Below the pieces are notes generated by a model. The model was not told where the DNA came from. It was given only the letters and a program-made list of their open reading frames with translations, and made no database searches. The position numbers and the translations under genes were made by a program. A stretch of 14,934 bases of DNA from Alphaproteobacteria bacterium. Lineage in GTDB: Bacteria; Pseudomonadota; Alphaproteobacteria; Micropepsales; Micropepsaceae. The DNA lies in assembly GCA_015654715.1 (NCBI GenBank), contig JAATGK010000181.1, positions 1 through 14,934 of the forward strand, in the 5' to 3' direction. This document shows, piece after piece, positions 1-6,980 of the stretch (its first letter is position 1; the number at the start of each line of letters is the position of its first letter).

Positions 1-49
1 CATGGTGGCGATGCGACGGCGCCAGGCGATGGCCAGTCTCGTTGTTTGA
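1..49 (+). CDS. feoA: FeoA-like protein, C-terminal tail only (partial)
   Basis: Reading frame 2 is open from the window edge to a TGA at 47–49 and gives the tail MVAMRRRQAMASLVV. This resembles the last beta strand of FeoA, the small SH3-like partner of FeoB, which often ends in a hydrophobic–R–R–x–E/Q–A pattern. The stop lies 22 bp before the feoB ATG, which is the usual feoA–feoB operon spacing. Only about 15 residues are visible, so the call rests mainly on position next to feoB. The rest of the gene is upstream of the window. Confidence 0.6.
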   Translation, partial: MVAMRRRQAMASLVV

Positions 50-71
50 TTTTCCGGGAGGTACTTCGCGC

Positions 72-1946
72 ATGAATGCCATCGCCGACGTCGGGACCGT
101 CCGGTGCGCTCTCGTCGGCACGCCGAACAGCGGCAAGACCGCCCTGTTCAATGCCCTGACCGGCAGCCGCCAGAAAGTCGCCAATTATCCCGGCGTCACC
201 GTCGAGCGCAAAGCCGGCGTCGTGCATACGCCAGCCGGGCTGTGCTTCACGGTCGTCGACCTGCCCGGCACTTATTCCTTGCGCGCCCGCAGCCCGGATG
301 AAGAGATCACCCGTGACGCGGTGCTGGGCAAGCTGGCGAGCGAAACCCCGCCCGACATGCTGGTCTGTGTCGCCGACGCCACCAATTTGCGCCTCGCCTT
401 GCGCCTGGTGCTGGAACTTCGCCAAGTCGGCCGGCCGATGCTGCTGGTCCTCAATATGATGGACATCGCGAGGCGCCGCGGCATCGAGATCAATATCGAC
501 AAACTCTCGGGCCTGCTCGGCATTCCGGTCGTTGCGGCGGTGTCGGTACGCAAAGGCGGCATTGATGCGGTGCTGGCCAAACTCGACGAATTCGTCTTCA
601 CCGGCGGGCGCGATTGCGTTTGGAAGACGCCGACGGCGACCGATCTGCGCGCCGGGCAGCGCGAGGCCGACAGCATCATTCGCAGCGTCGTGAAAATGCC
701 GGCCCATCCCGACACGCTCACCGCGCGGCTTGATGCCGTGCTGCTGCATCCGGTGGCCGGACTCATTTGCCTGTTCGTGATCCTGTTCGTGATGTTCCAG
801 GCGGTGTTCACCTGGGCCCAGCCGCTGATGAATCTGATCAGCGACGGCTTTGCCGTGATCGGAGCGGCCACCCACGCCATCCTGCCGCCCGGCCTGTTGC
901 AAAGCTTCATCGAAGACGGCGTGCTCGGCGGCGTCGGCAGCGTCCTCGTCTTCCTGCCGCAGATTTTGATCCTGTTCCTGTTCATCCTTTTGCTCGAAGA
1001 CCTCGGCTATATGGCGCGCGCGGCCTTTTTGATGGACAAAATCATGGGCGGCGCCGGGCTGCACGGGCGCGCCTTCATTCCGCTGCTCTCAAGCTTTGCC
1101 TGCGCCATTCCCGGCATCATGTCGACGCGCGTGATCGACAACAAAAACGACCGGCTGACGACCATTCTGGTGGCACCGCTGATGACCTGCTCGGCGCGCA
1201 TTCCGGTCTATACCCTGATCATCGCCGCCTTCATTCCCAACCGGGCGATTTGGGGCGTGCTGTCGCTGCAAGGCCTCGTCATGTTCGGGCTTTATGCGGC
1301 CGGTATTTTCTCGGCACTCGGCGTTTCGGCAGCGGCGAAGTTCCTGTTCTGGCGCCGCGAGATGAGCCCGCCCTTCATGCTGGAGCTGCCCGACTACAAG
1401 CTGCCCAGCGCCAAGAGCGTGGTCCTCGGCCTGATCACCCGCGCCAAAGCGTTTCTCACCCGCGCCGGCACCACGATTTTCTCGATGATGGTGCTGATCT
1501 GGTTCCTGGCGAGCTTCCCGCGGCCGCCGGCCGGCGCCACCGGCCCGGCGATCGATTACAGCTTAGCTGCCATGCTGGGACGGCTGATCCATCCGCTCTT
1601 GGAGCCGATCGGCTTCAACTGGCAGATTTCGATTGCCCTGATCCCTGGTATGGCGGCGCGGGAAGTGGCGGTGGCGGCGCTCGGCACGGTCTATTCGATT
1701 TCCGGCGGCGGCGATGCCGAACGCCAGATCGGCCACCTCCTCGCCGCGCAATGGAGTTTGGCGACGGCGCTGGCGTTCCTGGTCTGGTACATTTTCGCGC
1801 CGCAATGCGCATCGACGCTGGCGGTAATCAAGCGCGAGACCGGAAGCTGGAAGTGGATGTGGGTCACCTTCGGCTACATGCTGGCGCTGGCCTATGTCGG
1901 TGCGTTTGCGACCTATCACATCGCCGTCGCGCTCGGGGCCGGTTGA
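72..1946 (+). CDS. feoB: Ferrous iron transport protein B (FeoB)
   Basis: FeoB is the inner-membrane Fe(II) permease with an N-terminal cytosolic GTPase. The G domain is clear: G1 GTPNSGKT at about residues 16–23, G2 Thr43 in YPGVTVE, G3 DLPG at 63–66 and G4 NMMD at 128–131. A helical linker follows, then a membrane domain from about residue 230 with roughly eight hydrophobic helices. Two conserved permease segments are visible: the FIPLLSSFACAIPGIMSTR gate near residue 330 and IPGMAAREVAVAALGTVYS near 530. At 624 aa it is shorter than the roughly 770-aa E. coli protein and lacks that protein's C-terminal cytoplasmic extension, which is usual for many FeoB proteins. A TTG start at 42 is possible, but ATG at 72 has a GGGAGG ribosome site (56–61) at good spacing. 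It follows a feoA-like tail and is probably co-transcribed with it. Confidence 0.97.
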   Translation: MNAIADVGTVRCALVGTPNSGKTALFNALTGSRQKVANYPGVTVERKAGVVHTPAGLCFTVVDLPGTYSLRARSPDEEITRDAVLGKLASETPPDMLVCVADATNLRLALRLVLELRQVGRPMLLVLNMMDIARRRGIEINIDKLSGLLGIPVVAAVSVRKGGIDAVLAKLDEFVFTGGRDCVWKTPTATDLRAGQREADSIIRSVVKMPAHPDTLTARLDAVLLHPVAGLICLFVILFVMFQAVFTWAQPLMNLISDGFAVIGAATHAILPPGLLQSFIEDGVLGGVGSVLVFLPQILILFLFILLLEDLGYMARAAFLMDKIMGGAGLHGRAFIPLLSSFACAIPGIMSTRVIDNKNDRLTTILVAPLMTCSARIPVYTLIIAAFIPNRAIWGVLSLQGLVMFGLYAAGIFSALGVSAAAKFLFWRREMSPPFMLELPDYKLPSAKSVVLGLITRAKAFLTRAGTTIFSMMVLIWFLASFPRPPAGATGPAIDYSLAAMLGRLIHPLLEPIGFNWQISIALIPGMAAREVAVAALGTVYSISGGGDAERQIGHLLAAQWSLATALAFLVWYIFAPQCASTLAVIKRETGSWKWMWVTFGYMLALAYVGAFATYHIAVALGAG

Positions 1947-1963
1947 TCTTCGGCGGCACGCCT

Positions 1964-1987
1964 GCGCCCCCGCAAATTTCGGGGCGC
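1964..1987. terminator. GC-rich hairpin downstream of feoB
   Basis: GCGCCCC (1964–1970) and GGGGCGC (1981–1987) form a 7-bp perfect stem with a 10-nt loop, 18 bp after the feoB stop. There is no clear T run. It lies between convergent genes, so it may help end transcription in both directions. This is a weak call. Confidence 0.4.
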
Positions 1988-1994
1988 CAACACC

Positions 1995-2019
1995 CCGCCC
2001 GCGGTTCGATCACGGGCGG
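1995..2019. terminator. Second GC-rich hairpin between convergent genes
   Basis: CCGCCCG (1995–2001) pairs perfectly with CGGGCGG (2013–2019) across an 11-nt loop. It sits 16 bp from the stop of the minus-strand Spy-like gene and could terminate that gene or back up the feoB hairpin. No T run is present. Confidence 0.35.
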
Positions 2020-2034
2020 TGTGTCGGGATATCG

Positions 2035-2532
2035 CTATTTATGCGATTTCAGCTTTGAGGCTTCGATCCTGTGCCCAAACACAGCGTCGGCATTTTTCTG
2101 CTGCTGTTCCGGCATCACCGAATAAAGCGGAGCAAACGCGGTGGCCAATTTCTTGAGGCCATCCGCATGGGCGGCAACGATCGCCTGATAGGAAAGCAGA
2201 TCATCGACGGCATTTATGTTTTTCGCCTTCTGAGCGCGATCCTTAATGGCGCCGTCGACGGCGGCGGCGTTGTCAAGCATCACTTGGGCAACGCTGCTCC
2301 ATTGCGCCTCTTGTTCGCTGGTGATCTTCAAAAGGTCGTGAAGGTGCTTGATACGGGCTTCCGTCTTGCGAGCCCGAACGGCATCGCCACCTGAGCCCAC
2401 ATCACTAGAGGACGCAACCTGGGCCGGACTATCGGCCGCGAGCGCGACGGAAGGGGCCCCGATTGCAAAGACGCAGGCGGCGATAGGTGCAATCAACGCG
2501 GCGCGCAATTTGTTTGTCATGCTTGTTTTCAT
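2035..2532 (-). CDS. Exported Spy/LTXXQ-like helical protein
   Basis: A 165-aa protein with a clear Sec signal peptide: KLR, a hydrophobic stretch, then ALA|AD near residue 33. The mature part is alpha-helical. Its segment LHDLLKITSEQEAQWSSVA matches the LTxxQ-type repeat of Spy/CpxP periplasmic chaperones, and a second helix pair carries HADGLKKLATAF. The family acts in the periplasm as envelope-stress or ATP-independent chaperones; the role here is inferred. Two starts are close together: ATG at 2538 abuts the AGAGG ribosome site, whereas ATG at 2532 is about 7 nt from it and is preferred. The open frame runs on to 2907, but that extension overlaps the Gly-rich gene and is not credible. The stop is TAG. 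It lies downstream of, and on the same strand as, the Gly/His-rich gene. Confidence 0.8.
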   Translation of the reverse strand: MKTSMTNKLRAALIAPIAACVFAIGAPSVALAADSPAQVASSSDVGSGGDAVRARKTEARIKHLHDLLKITSEQEAQWSSVAQVMLDNAAAVDGAIKDRAQKAKNINAVDDLLSYQAIVAAHADGLKKLATAFAPLYSVMPEQQQKNADAVFGHRIEASKLKSHK

Positions 2533-2609
2533 TGTCATACCTCTGTCGTTGTACTCGGGATGGCCGCCTCGCGGGCTGTCATTGGCGTCACGTTTTGGAT
2601 CGTGGATGG

Positions 2610-2632
2610 TGTTGCGCTCCGGTGCCGCAACA
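2610..2632 (-). other. Hairpin between the two exported-protein genes
   Basis: TGTTGCG (2610–2616) and CGCAACA (2626–2632) form a 7-bp perfect stem with a 9-nt loop, about 12 bp after the stop of the Gly-rich gene and 78 bp before the Spy-like start. There is no T run. It may be an mRNA processing or stability element that sets relative expression of the two genes, or it may be chance. Confidence 0.35.
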
Positions 2633-2644
2633 GCAGGACCGAAC

Positions 2645-3031
2645 TCAGCGATGGCCGCCGCCATGGCCACCTCCGCCGTGTCCACCACCGCCATGACCGC
2701 CACCACCGTGGCCGCCACCGCCGCGTCCACCGCCATGGCCGCCGAAACCACGGCCGCCTCGGCCTCGGCCGCCCCAGCCGTCTCCAAAGCCGAATGCCAA
2801 GCCGAAGGAGTCATAGACAGGCGGTCCATAGCCGTCATCGTAATAGGGATCGCCATAGACGTAGCCGTAACCCCGCGATTGCGGCACGCAGCCGTAGCCA
2901 TAGGCATAATAATATCCGTATGGGCATACGCCGCGCGCCGACGCTGACGGCATCAGGGATATGGCGGCCAATGCAATGCCAGAGCCGACGGCGAGCAGGA
3001 ATTTCGTTCTTCGTGATTTAGAGTGTGTCAT
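2645..3031 (-). CDS. Secreted Gly/His/Tyr-rich small protein, function unknown
   Basis: A 128-aa protein with a Sec signal peptide (RRTK, hydrophobic core, cleavage near PSASA|RG at about 32). The mature part has three zones: a Tyr/Gly-rich zone with two cysteines (C36, C48) at about 36–75; a short region FGLAFGFGDGWGG at about 76–88; and a tail from 98 to 128 of regular GHGGG units containing six His. The His-Gly array could bind metal ions such as Ni, Cu, Zn or Fe, or be structural and disordered; this is inference. The ATG at 3031 has an AAGGA site 7 nt upstream. It probably forms a two-gene unit with the following Spy-like gene. No named family is recognised. The GGC/CAC repeats make this stretch prone to length change by slippage. 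Confidence 0.75.
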   Translation of the reverse strand: MTHSKSRRTKFLLAVGSGIALAAISLMPSASARGVCPYGYYYAYGYGCVPQSRGYGYVYGDPYYDDGYGPPVYDSFGLAFGFGDGWGGRGRGGRGFGGHGGGRGGGGHGGGGHGGGGHGGGGHGGGHR

Positions 3032-3079
3032 CGCAAATCCTTAGGGTGGGGTTGGGCAACTGACACACAGCGGTCTTTA

Positions 3080-3117
3080 TTCCGTTGATGGCCGTGTCTG
3101 CGTTCCGGTGATGGCCG
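3080..3117. repeat. Imperfect 15-bp direct repeat, possible operator
   Basis: TTCCGTTGATGGCCG (3080–3094) recurs as TTCCGGTGATGGCCG (3103–3117), with one mismatch and a 23-bp period. It lies 50–85 bp upstream of the Gly-rich gene's start codon on the minus strand. The period is close to two helical turns, so it could be a paired regulator site. It could also be chance or a small duplication. Confidence 0.35.
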
Positions 3118-3551
3118 ACTGTGGAAAATTTCTCAGAGTTGCTCTGCATCACGGACTTGTTCCCGGCGCGATATTCATCGTTGGAATAAACCTAGGGAGG
3201 TCGGGAACGCCGAAACAGGTTCGGAATCTACGCAGGAGGCTTAACGCCTCGGCACACGTATAATTTTTGCCGCGAATCCGACGCTGCGTTCGCGCGTGAG
3301 GCCGTTCCGCGCGGGCTCGGCCGATCGAGGGAACCGTCAATTCCGTGCGGCTGCTGGCGGTGCGTCCCAGACCTCATAGGAACGAGCGGCGCGAACGCGG
3401 CGTCATGGGACTCGGCGGGGCCTGTGAGGTGGCGTGCGGGGCCGTTATGAGGCCCGAATACACGCTATTTTGACGCTTGATTTAGGGCTCACCACATATT
3501 GAGAATGCGTCGCAGAACCATATTTAAGTGCATGAAAACAATGCGTTACAC

Positions 3552-3566
3552 TTAGAATTTGTCTAA
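3552..3566. promoter_or_regulatory. Upstream palindrome TTAGA-N5-TCTAA (Irr/ICE-like)
   Basis: Perfect inverted repeat TTAGAATTTGTCTAA. It is the first of two identical-architecture sites before ahpC and lies 25 bp upstream of the TTGACA -35 element. From memory, it resembles the alphaproteobacterial Irr (iron control element) pattern TTTAGAA-N3-TTCTAAA with a few mismatches. Which regulator binds is inference; OxyR or a PerR-like Fur protein are alternatives. Confidence 0.55.
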
Positions 3567-3590
3567 TTTGCCGCAGGGGTCAGTTTGGTT

Positions 3591-3619
3591 TTGACAGTAG
3601 TTTAGAGTTCTTCTAAGTT
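3591..3619 (+). promoter_or_regulatory. Likely sigma-70-type promoter of ahpC
   Basis: A consensus -35 TTGACA (3591–3596) is followed 17 bp later by a weak -10 TAAGTT (3614–3619), 51 bp before the ahpC start codon. The spacer contains the second palindrome. A weak -10 with an operator inside the spacer suggests tight control. Confidence 0.55.
3602..3616. promoter_or_regulatory. Palindrome TTAGA-N5-TCTAA inside the ahpC promoter spacer
   Basis: Perfect inverted repeat TTAGAGTTCTTCTAA, lying between the -35 and overlapping the -10 of the ahpC promoter. Its centre is 50 bp from the centre of the first copy, roughly five helical turns. Placement between the promoter elements fits a repressor site. 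The flanked form TTTAGAG-TTC-TTCTAAG differs at only two positions from the remembered Irr/ICE pattern. Confidence 0.6.
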
Positions 3620-3670
3620 AGCCGCCGTCAAACACTACTGACACAGACATTACATCAAGGAGACCCACCC

Positions 3671-4210
3671 GTGCTGACCGTTGGCGATAAATTCCCGTCC
3701 TTCTCCGTTAAGGCCGTCGTTACAACCGATCCCAAGACTGCGTTCACCGACATCACTGAAAAGTCGGATTCCGGCAAGTGGAAACTCGTTTTCTTCTGGC
3801 CAAAGGACTTCACCTTCGTCTGCCCGACCGAGATCGCCGGCTTCGGCAAACTGAATGGCGACTTCAAGGATCGCGACACCGTCATCTATGGCGTATCGGC
3901 CGATAGCGAATACGTTCACCTCGCCTGGCGCAACAACCACCCCGATCTGAAGACCTTGCCGTTCGCCATGCTGGCGTACAACAACCACAAGCTTGCCACT
4001 GCGCTCGGCGTTCTGGACGAGGAAGCGGGCGTTGCCAAGCGCGCGACGTTCCTCGTCGATCCGGAAGGCATCATCCGCTTCGCTTACGTCACCGACATGA
4101 GCGTCGGCCGTAACCCGCAGGAAGTCCTGCGCGTGCTCGATGCTCTGCAGACGGACGAACTCTGCCCCTGCAACTGGAACAAGGGCGACGACGTCATCAA
4201 GGCGGCTTGA
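3671..4210 (+). CDS. ahpC: Alkyl hydroperoxide reductase AhpC, AhpD-dependent type
   Basis: A 179-aa typical 2-Cys peroxiredoxin that reduces organic peroxides, H2O2 and peroxynitrite in the cytosol. The active site FWPKDFTFVCPTEI carries Pro44, Thr48 and the peroxidatic Cys51; Arg124 in AKRATFLVD is likely the active-site arginine. The C-terminus has TDELCPCNWNKGD with Cys165 and Cys167. This two-cysteine tail is characteristic of the mycobacterial-type AhpC that is recycled by AhpD instead of AhpF, and ahpD follows directly. The start is GTG at 3671 with AAGGAG (3657–3662) 8 nt upstream. The promoter contains two palindromic operator candidates, and an intrinsic terminator follows the gene. 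Confidence 0.96.
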   Translation: MLTVGDKFPSFSVKAVVTTDPKTAFTDITEKSDSGKWKLVFFWPKDFTFVCPTEIAGFGKLNGDFKDRDTVIYGVSADSEYVHLAWRNNHPDLKTLPFAMLAYNNHKLATALGVLDEEAGVAKRATFLVDPEGIIRFAYVTDMSVGRNPQEVLRVLDALQTDELCPCNWNKGDDVIKAA

Positions 4211-4283
4211 TCTTTACCGTAGTTCGTTGAACACCCCGGGCCTTGCCGTTGTTTCCCCTCCCCTCGGCCAGACCCAAAGTGAG

Positions 4284-4326
4284 CCCCGCCGGTATCAGCC
4301 CCCCTCCTGCCGGCGGGGTTTATTTT
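4284..4326 (+). terminator. Intrinsic terminator between ahpC and ahpD
   Basis: CCCCGCCGG (4284–4292) pairs perfectly with CCGGCGGGG (4310–4318), a 9-bp GC-rich stem with a 17-nt loop, followed by TTTATTTT. It ends 22 bp before the ahpD start, so only read-through or a separate promoter would supply ahpD message. Confidence 0.85.
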
Positions 4327-4348
4327 CCCAGAACCTAGGTCCAATCTC

Positions 4349-4897
4349 ATGTCGATCGAAATCCTGAAAGAGCTGTTGCCGGAGTACGCGCGCGACCTGA
4401 AGCTCAATCTCTCGTCACTGGCGTCGGAGACGCTGCTAAGCGAGCAGCAACGCGCCGGAACTTTCATCGCTTGCGCGCTGGCCTCGCGCCACAAAGCGAC
4501 CACCAACGCCATTTTCGGCGAGTTCGCACCAAAGCTTTCGCCCGAAGCGCTGACCGCCGCGCGCGCCGCCGCTGCGATCATGGGCATGAACAACATCTAT
4601 TACCGCTTCCTGCACCTGGCCTCGGCGCCCGACTACAAGACGCTTCCCGCCAAGCTGCGCATGAACGTGATCGCCAAGCCCGGCGTCGATAAGGCCGATT
4701 TCGAGCTGTGGTGCCTTGCCGTTTCGGCCATCAACGGCTGCGGCATGTGCATCGACAGCCATGAAAAAGTATTGCGCGCCGCCGGCATGACCACCGAACA
4801 AATTCAAGCCGCGGTCCGCATCGCCGCGGTGGTGCATGCGGTTGCCGCAACGCTTGACGGCGAAGACGCCGAACCCTCCACGCCGCAAGGCGGCTGA
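4349..4897 (+). CDS. ahpD: Alkylhydroperoxidase AhpD
   Basis: A 182-aa helical carboxymuconolactone-decarboxylase-fold protein that reduces oxidised AhpC, linking it to lipoyl/dihydrolipoamide-based electron supply in the cytosol. The active site [15 protein letters not shown] carries Cys131, Cys134 and His138, and Glu119 (DFELW) corresponds to the upstream acid of the proton relay. The mycobacterial enzyme has a His between the two cysteines; here that place is Met133, which in my recollection is common in proteobacterial AhpD. Length matches the family. The ribosome site is weak (TAGG at about 4336–4339). It lies 138 bp downstream of ahpC with a terminator between, so the two are probably expressed at unequal levels. 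Confidence 0.95.
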   Translation: MSIEILKELLPEYARDLKLNLSSLASETLLSEQQRAGTFIACALASRHKATTNAIFGEFAPKLSPEALTAARAAAAIMGMNNIYYRFLHLASAPDYKTLPAKLRMNVIAKPGVDKADFELWCLAVSAINGCGMCIDSHEKVLRAAGMTTEQIQAAVRIAAVVHAVAATLDGEDAEPSTPQGG

Positions 4898-4933
4898 GTT
4901 TTTCTCTCTATTCCTTCTCCTCCCGAACTTGAA

Positions 4934-4964
4934 GGGCGCGGGCATCCCCCGCGCCCGTTTTCTT
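4934..4964 (+). terminator. Intrinsic terminator after ahpD
   Basis: GGGCGCGGG (4934–4942) and CCCGCGCCC (4948–4956) form a 9-bp perfect stem with a 5-nt loop, followed by GTTTTCTTT. It closes the ahpC–ahpD unit and separates it from the metallo-hydrolase. Confidence 0.88.
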
Positions 4965-5014
4965 TGGGAAGAAGACGGCTATAGTCCTGCCGCCGCTTTT
5001 GCCGAGAGGGGGAC

Positions 5015-5881
5015 ATGAAACGCATCGCCATCGCCGTTCTTGCCGCCGCGTGGTTCGGCTTTACGGCCGCCGCCGCCGACCTGCCGTTTGCGCAAGAGCG
5101 CATCGCCTGGAACAAGCCTGCGGCGCCGTTTCACATCATCGCTAACATTTACTATGCCGGTACGGCGAGCCTTTCGGTCCATCTGATCGCCACGCCGGAC
5201 GGCGTTATCCTGATCGATCAGGGCCTGCCCGAAAGCGTTCCCGAGATCGAGGCCAACATCGAACGCCTCGGCTTCAGGCTTAGCGACGTCAAGTTTCTCT
5301 TCGCCGGTCACGCCCATTTCGACCACGTCGGCGGCCTTGCGGCGCTGCAACGCGATACCGGCGCCAAAATCGTGGCGATGGCGGAGGATAAGCCGTATCT
5401 CGAATCCGGGCATATTCCGTTCGGCCCCAGCCGGTTGGTGCCCACGGCGCCGGTCAAGGTCGATCGTACCGTCCACGACGGCGACACGATCAGCCTCGGC
5501 GGCACGAGCCTCACCGCCCATCGCACCGCCGGTCATACCCCCGGCGCCACCAGTTGGACCATGATGGTCAAAGACGGCGGCAAAAGCTATGCCGTGCTGT
5601 TCGCCAGTTCGACGTCCACCGGCGGCAATCCATTGCTGGACGTGCCGGAGTACAAAGGAATCATCGCAGACTATCGCAAAAGTTTCGCCTGGCTGGAAAC
5701 CATCAAGGCCGACGTTCTGCTCACGGAGCACCAGGACTTGGCGGATGAAATCGCCCGCGCAGCACGGGCCAAGCCGGGCGCCCCCAATCCGTTCATCGAT
5801 CCGGGCGCGCTGCCGCGCTACGTCGCCGCGAGCGAAGCCGCCTTCAACAAGGAACTGGCGGCGCAGCGCTCCAAACGCTGA
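5015..5881 (+). CDS. bla: Exported subclass B3-type metallo-beta-lactamase-fold hydrolase
   Basis: A 288-aa protein with an N-terminal signal peptide (cleavage near residue 21, AAA|AD). The zinc site is complete: H99-A-H101-F-D103-H104 in GHAHFDHVGG, H174 in AGHTPGATSW and H239 in VLLTEHQ. In subclass B3 numbering these correspond to H116, H118, D120, H121, H196 and H263, the ligands for two zinc ions. The front part WNKPAAPFHIIANIYYAGTASLS and the GVILIDQG strand are typical of B3 enzymes. The likely activity is periplasmic beta-lactam hydrolysis, but some family members act on other lactones or esters, so resistance is not proven. The ATG has a strong GAGAGGGGG site. A TATAGT (4980–4985) could be a -10 element. 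The stop directly abuts that of the convergent aldo/keto reductase. Confidence 0.85.
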   Translation: MKRIAIAVLAAAWFGFTAAAADLPFAQERIAWNKPAAPFHIIANIYYAGTASLSVHLIATPDGVILIDQGLPESVPEIEANIERLGFRLSDVKFLFAGHAHFDHVGGLAALQRDTGAKIVAMAEDKPYLESGHIPFGPSRLVPTAPVKVDRTVHDGDTISLGGTSLTAHRTAGHTPGATSWTMMVKDGGKSYAVLFASSTSTGGNPLLDVPEYKGIIADYRKSFAWLETIKADVLLTEHQDLADEIARAARAKPGAPNPFIDPGALPRYVAASEAAFNKELAAQRSKR

Positions 5882-6910
5882 TCACACCGGCGGCGGATTG
5901 CGCGTCAGGAAGGTGTCGCGCTGGTGCCAATAGGGATAAGCGAGTGGCGTAGCACTCGCCGCGTCGAGCTTGGCGATCTGTTCCTTGGTCAGGTTCCAGC
6001 CGACGGCGCCGAGATTGTCCTTAAGCTGCTGCTCGTTGCGGGCGCCGATCACCACCGTGGCGATGCTAGGGCGCGACAGCAGCCAGTTGAGCGCAATCTG
6101 CGGCACGGTTTTGCCGGTTTCCTTGGCGACCTCATCGAGCGCGTCGACCACTTTATAAAGATAGTCGTCCGGCACCGGCGGCCCCATATCCGCGGTCTTG
6201 TGCAAGCGACTGACTTGCGGCAGCGGCGCACCGCGGCGGACTTTTCCAGTCAGACGGCCCCAACCGAGCGGGCTCCACACCACCGCCCCGACGCCTTGAT
6301 CGAGACCGAGCGGCATCAACTCGTTTTCATAATCGCGCCCGACCAGCGAGTAATAAGCCTGATGCGCGACATAGCGGGTGTAGCCGTAGCGGTCGGCGAC
6401 GGCGAGCGCCTTCATTAGATGCCAGGCGGAGAAATTCGAAACGCCGAGATAGAGAATCTTCCCGGCGCGCACGAGATTGTCGAGGGTTGCCAGCACTTCT
6501 TCCGGCGGGGTCAGCGCATCGAAACCGTGGAGCTGGAAGAGATCGATATGATCGGTGCCGAGGCGCTTCAGCGAGGCTTCCACGGCGCGGGTCAAATGAT
6601 AGCGCGAGGAGCCGACCTCATTGGGGCCTTCGCCGGTGGGAAACGTCGCCTTGGTGGAAATCAGAACCTGATCGCGGCGGCCTTTGAGCGCGGCTCCCAG
6701 AACCTCTTCGGCGCCGCCGCTCGAATAACCATCCGCAGAGTCGAACATAGTGACGCCGGCCTCGAGGCAAATGTCGACCATACGCTTGGCTTCCGCTACG
6801 TCGGTCGCGCCCCAAGCGCCGAAAAATTCGCCGCGCCCGGCAAACGTGGCGGTACCCAGCGTCAACGCCGGAACTTTCAAACCCGAACGGCCAAGTTGGC
6901 GGTATTCCAT
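5882..6910 (-). CDS. Aldo/keto reductase
   Basis: A 342-aa NADPH-dependent oxidoreductase of the TIM-barrel AKR superfamily. The catalytic tetrad is visible: Asp57 and Tyr62 in FDSADGYSSGG, Lys87 in LISTKATF and His128 in DLFQLHGFD. The GVSNFS motif follows, and the C-terminal NADP-binding part VVIGARNEQQLKDNL is present. The substrate cannot be read from sequence; relatives reduce aldehydes and ketones. The ATG at 6910 has a GAGGT ribosome site; a TTG five codons earlier is less likely. Its stop (5882–5884) is immediately next to the stop of the convergent hydrolase with no bases between, so there is no room for a separate terminator. Confidence 0.93.
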   Translation of the reverse strand: MEYRQLGRSGLKVPALTLGTATFAGRGEFFGAWGATDVAEAKRMVDICLEAGVTMFDSADGYSSGGAEEVLGAALKGRRDQVLISTKATFPTGEGPNEVGSSRYHLTRAVEASLKRLGTDHIDLFQLHGFDALTPPEEVLATLDNLVRAGKILYLGVSNFSAWHLMKALAVADRYGYTRYVAHQAYYSLVGRDYENELMPLGLDQGVGAVVWSPLGWGRLTGKVRRGAPLPQVSRLHKTADMGPPVPDDYLYKVVDALDEVAKETGKTVPQIALNWLLSRPSIATVVIGARNEQQLKDNLGAVGWNLTKEQIAKLDAASATPLAYPYWHQRDTFLTRNPPPV

Positions 6911-6980
6911 GAAGAGACCTCGCAAAAGACGGCGGGAAAATTTAGCGCGAGACAGGTGCGGCCGACAATGAAAACAAAAC

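Larger units (their letters stand above)
3032..3670. other. Long divergent intergenic region
   Basis: This 639-bp spacer separates the minus-strand exported-protein genes from ahpC and has no convincing gene. A 63-codon minus-strand frame at 3149–3340 has no recognisable product. Visible items are a 15-bp direct repeat (3080–3117), a small GAGGC-N5-GCCTC hairpin (3236–3250) and the ahpC promoter with two palindromes (3552–3619). The last 150 bp are clearly more AT-rich than the surroundings, as expected for a promoter. Confidence 0.7.

Noticed and set aside
767..2125. A 452-codon plus-strand frame inside and beyond feoB
   Set aside because: It is an alternative frame of feoB with extreme Arg/Ala/Pro content and no recognisable motif.
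2660..2760. Possible CRISPR-like or minisatellite array
   Set aside because: The repetition is simply codons for the GHGGG tail of the secreted protein; there are no regular spacers.
2533..2907. N-terminal extension of the Spy-like gene to 2907
   Set aside because: It overlaps the Gly-rich gene on the same strand and is Ala/Val/Met low-complexity from the GHGGG repeat. The internal ATG has a ribosome site and begins a signal peptide.
3149..3340. A 63-codon minus-strand frame in the long intergenic region
   Set aside because: No ribosome site and no recognisable domain; expected by chance at this GC content.
3329..3361. Short matches to conserved 16S rRNA antisense strings (CCGTCAATTCC and GCGGCTGCTGGC)
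   Set aside because: The two matches are 11–12 nt long, almost adjacent, and not at the distance found in 16S rRNA. No surrounding rRNA similarity is seen.
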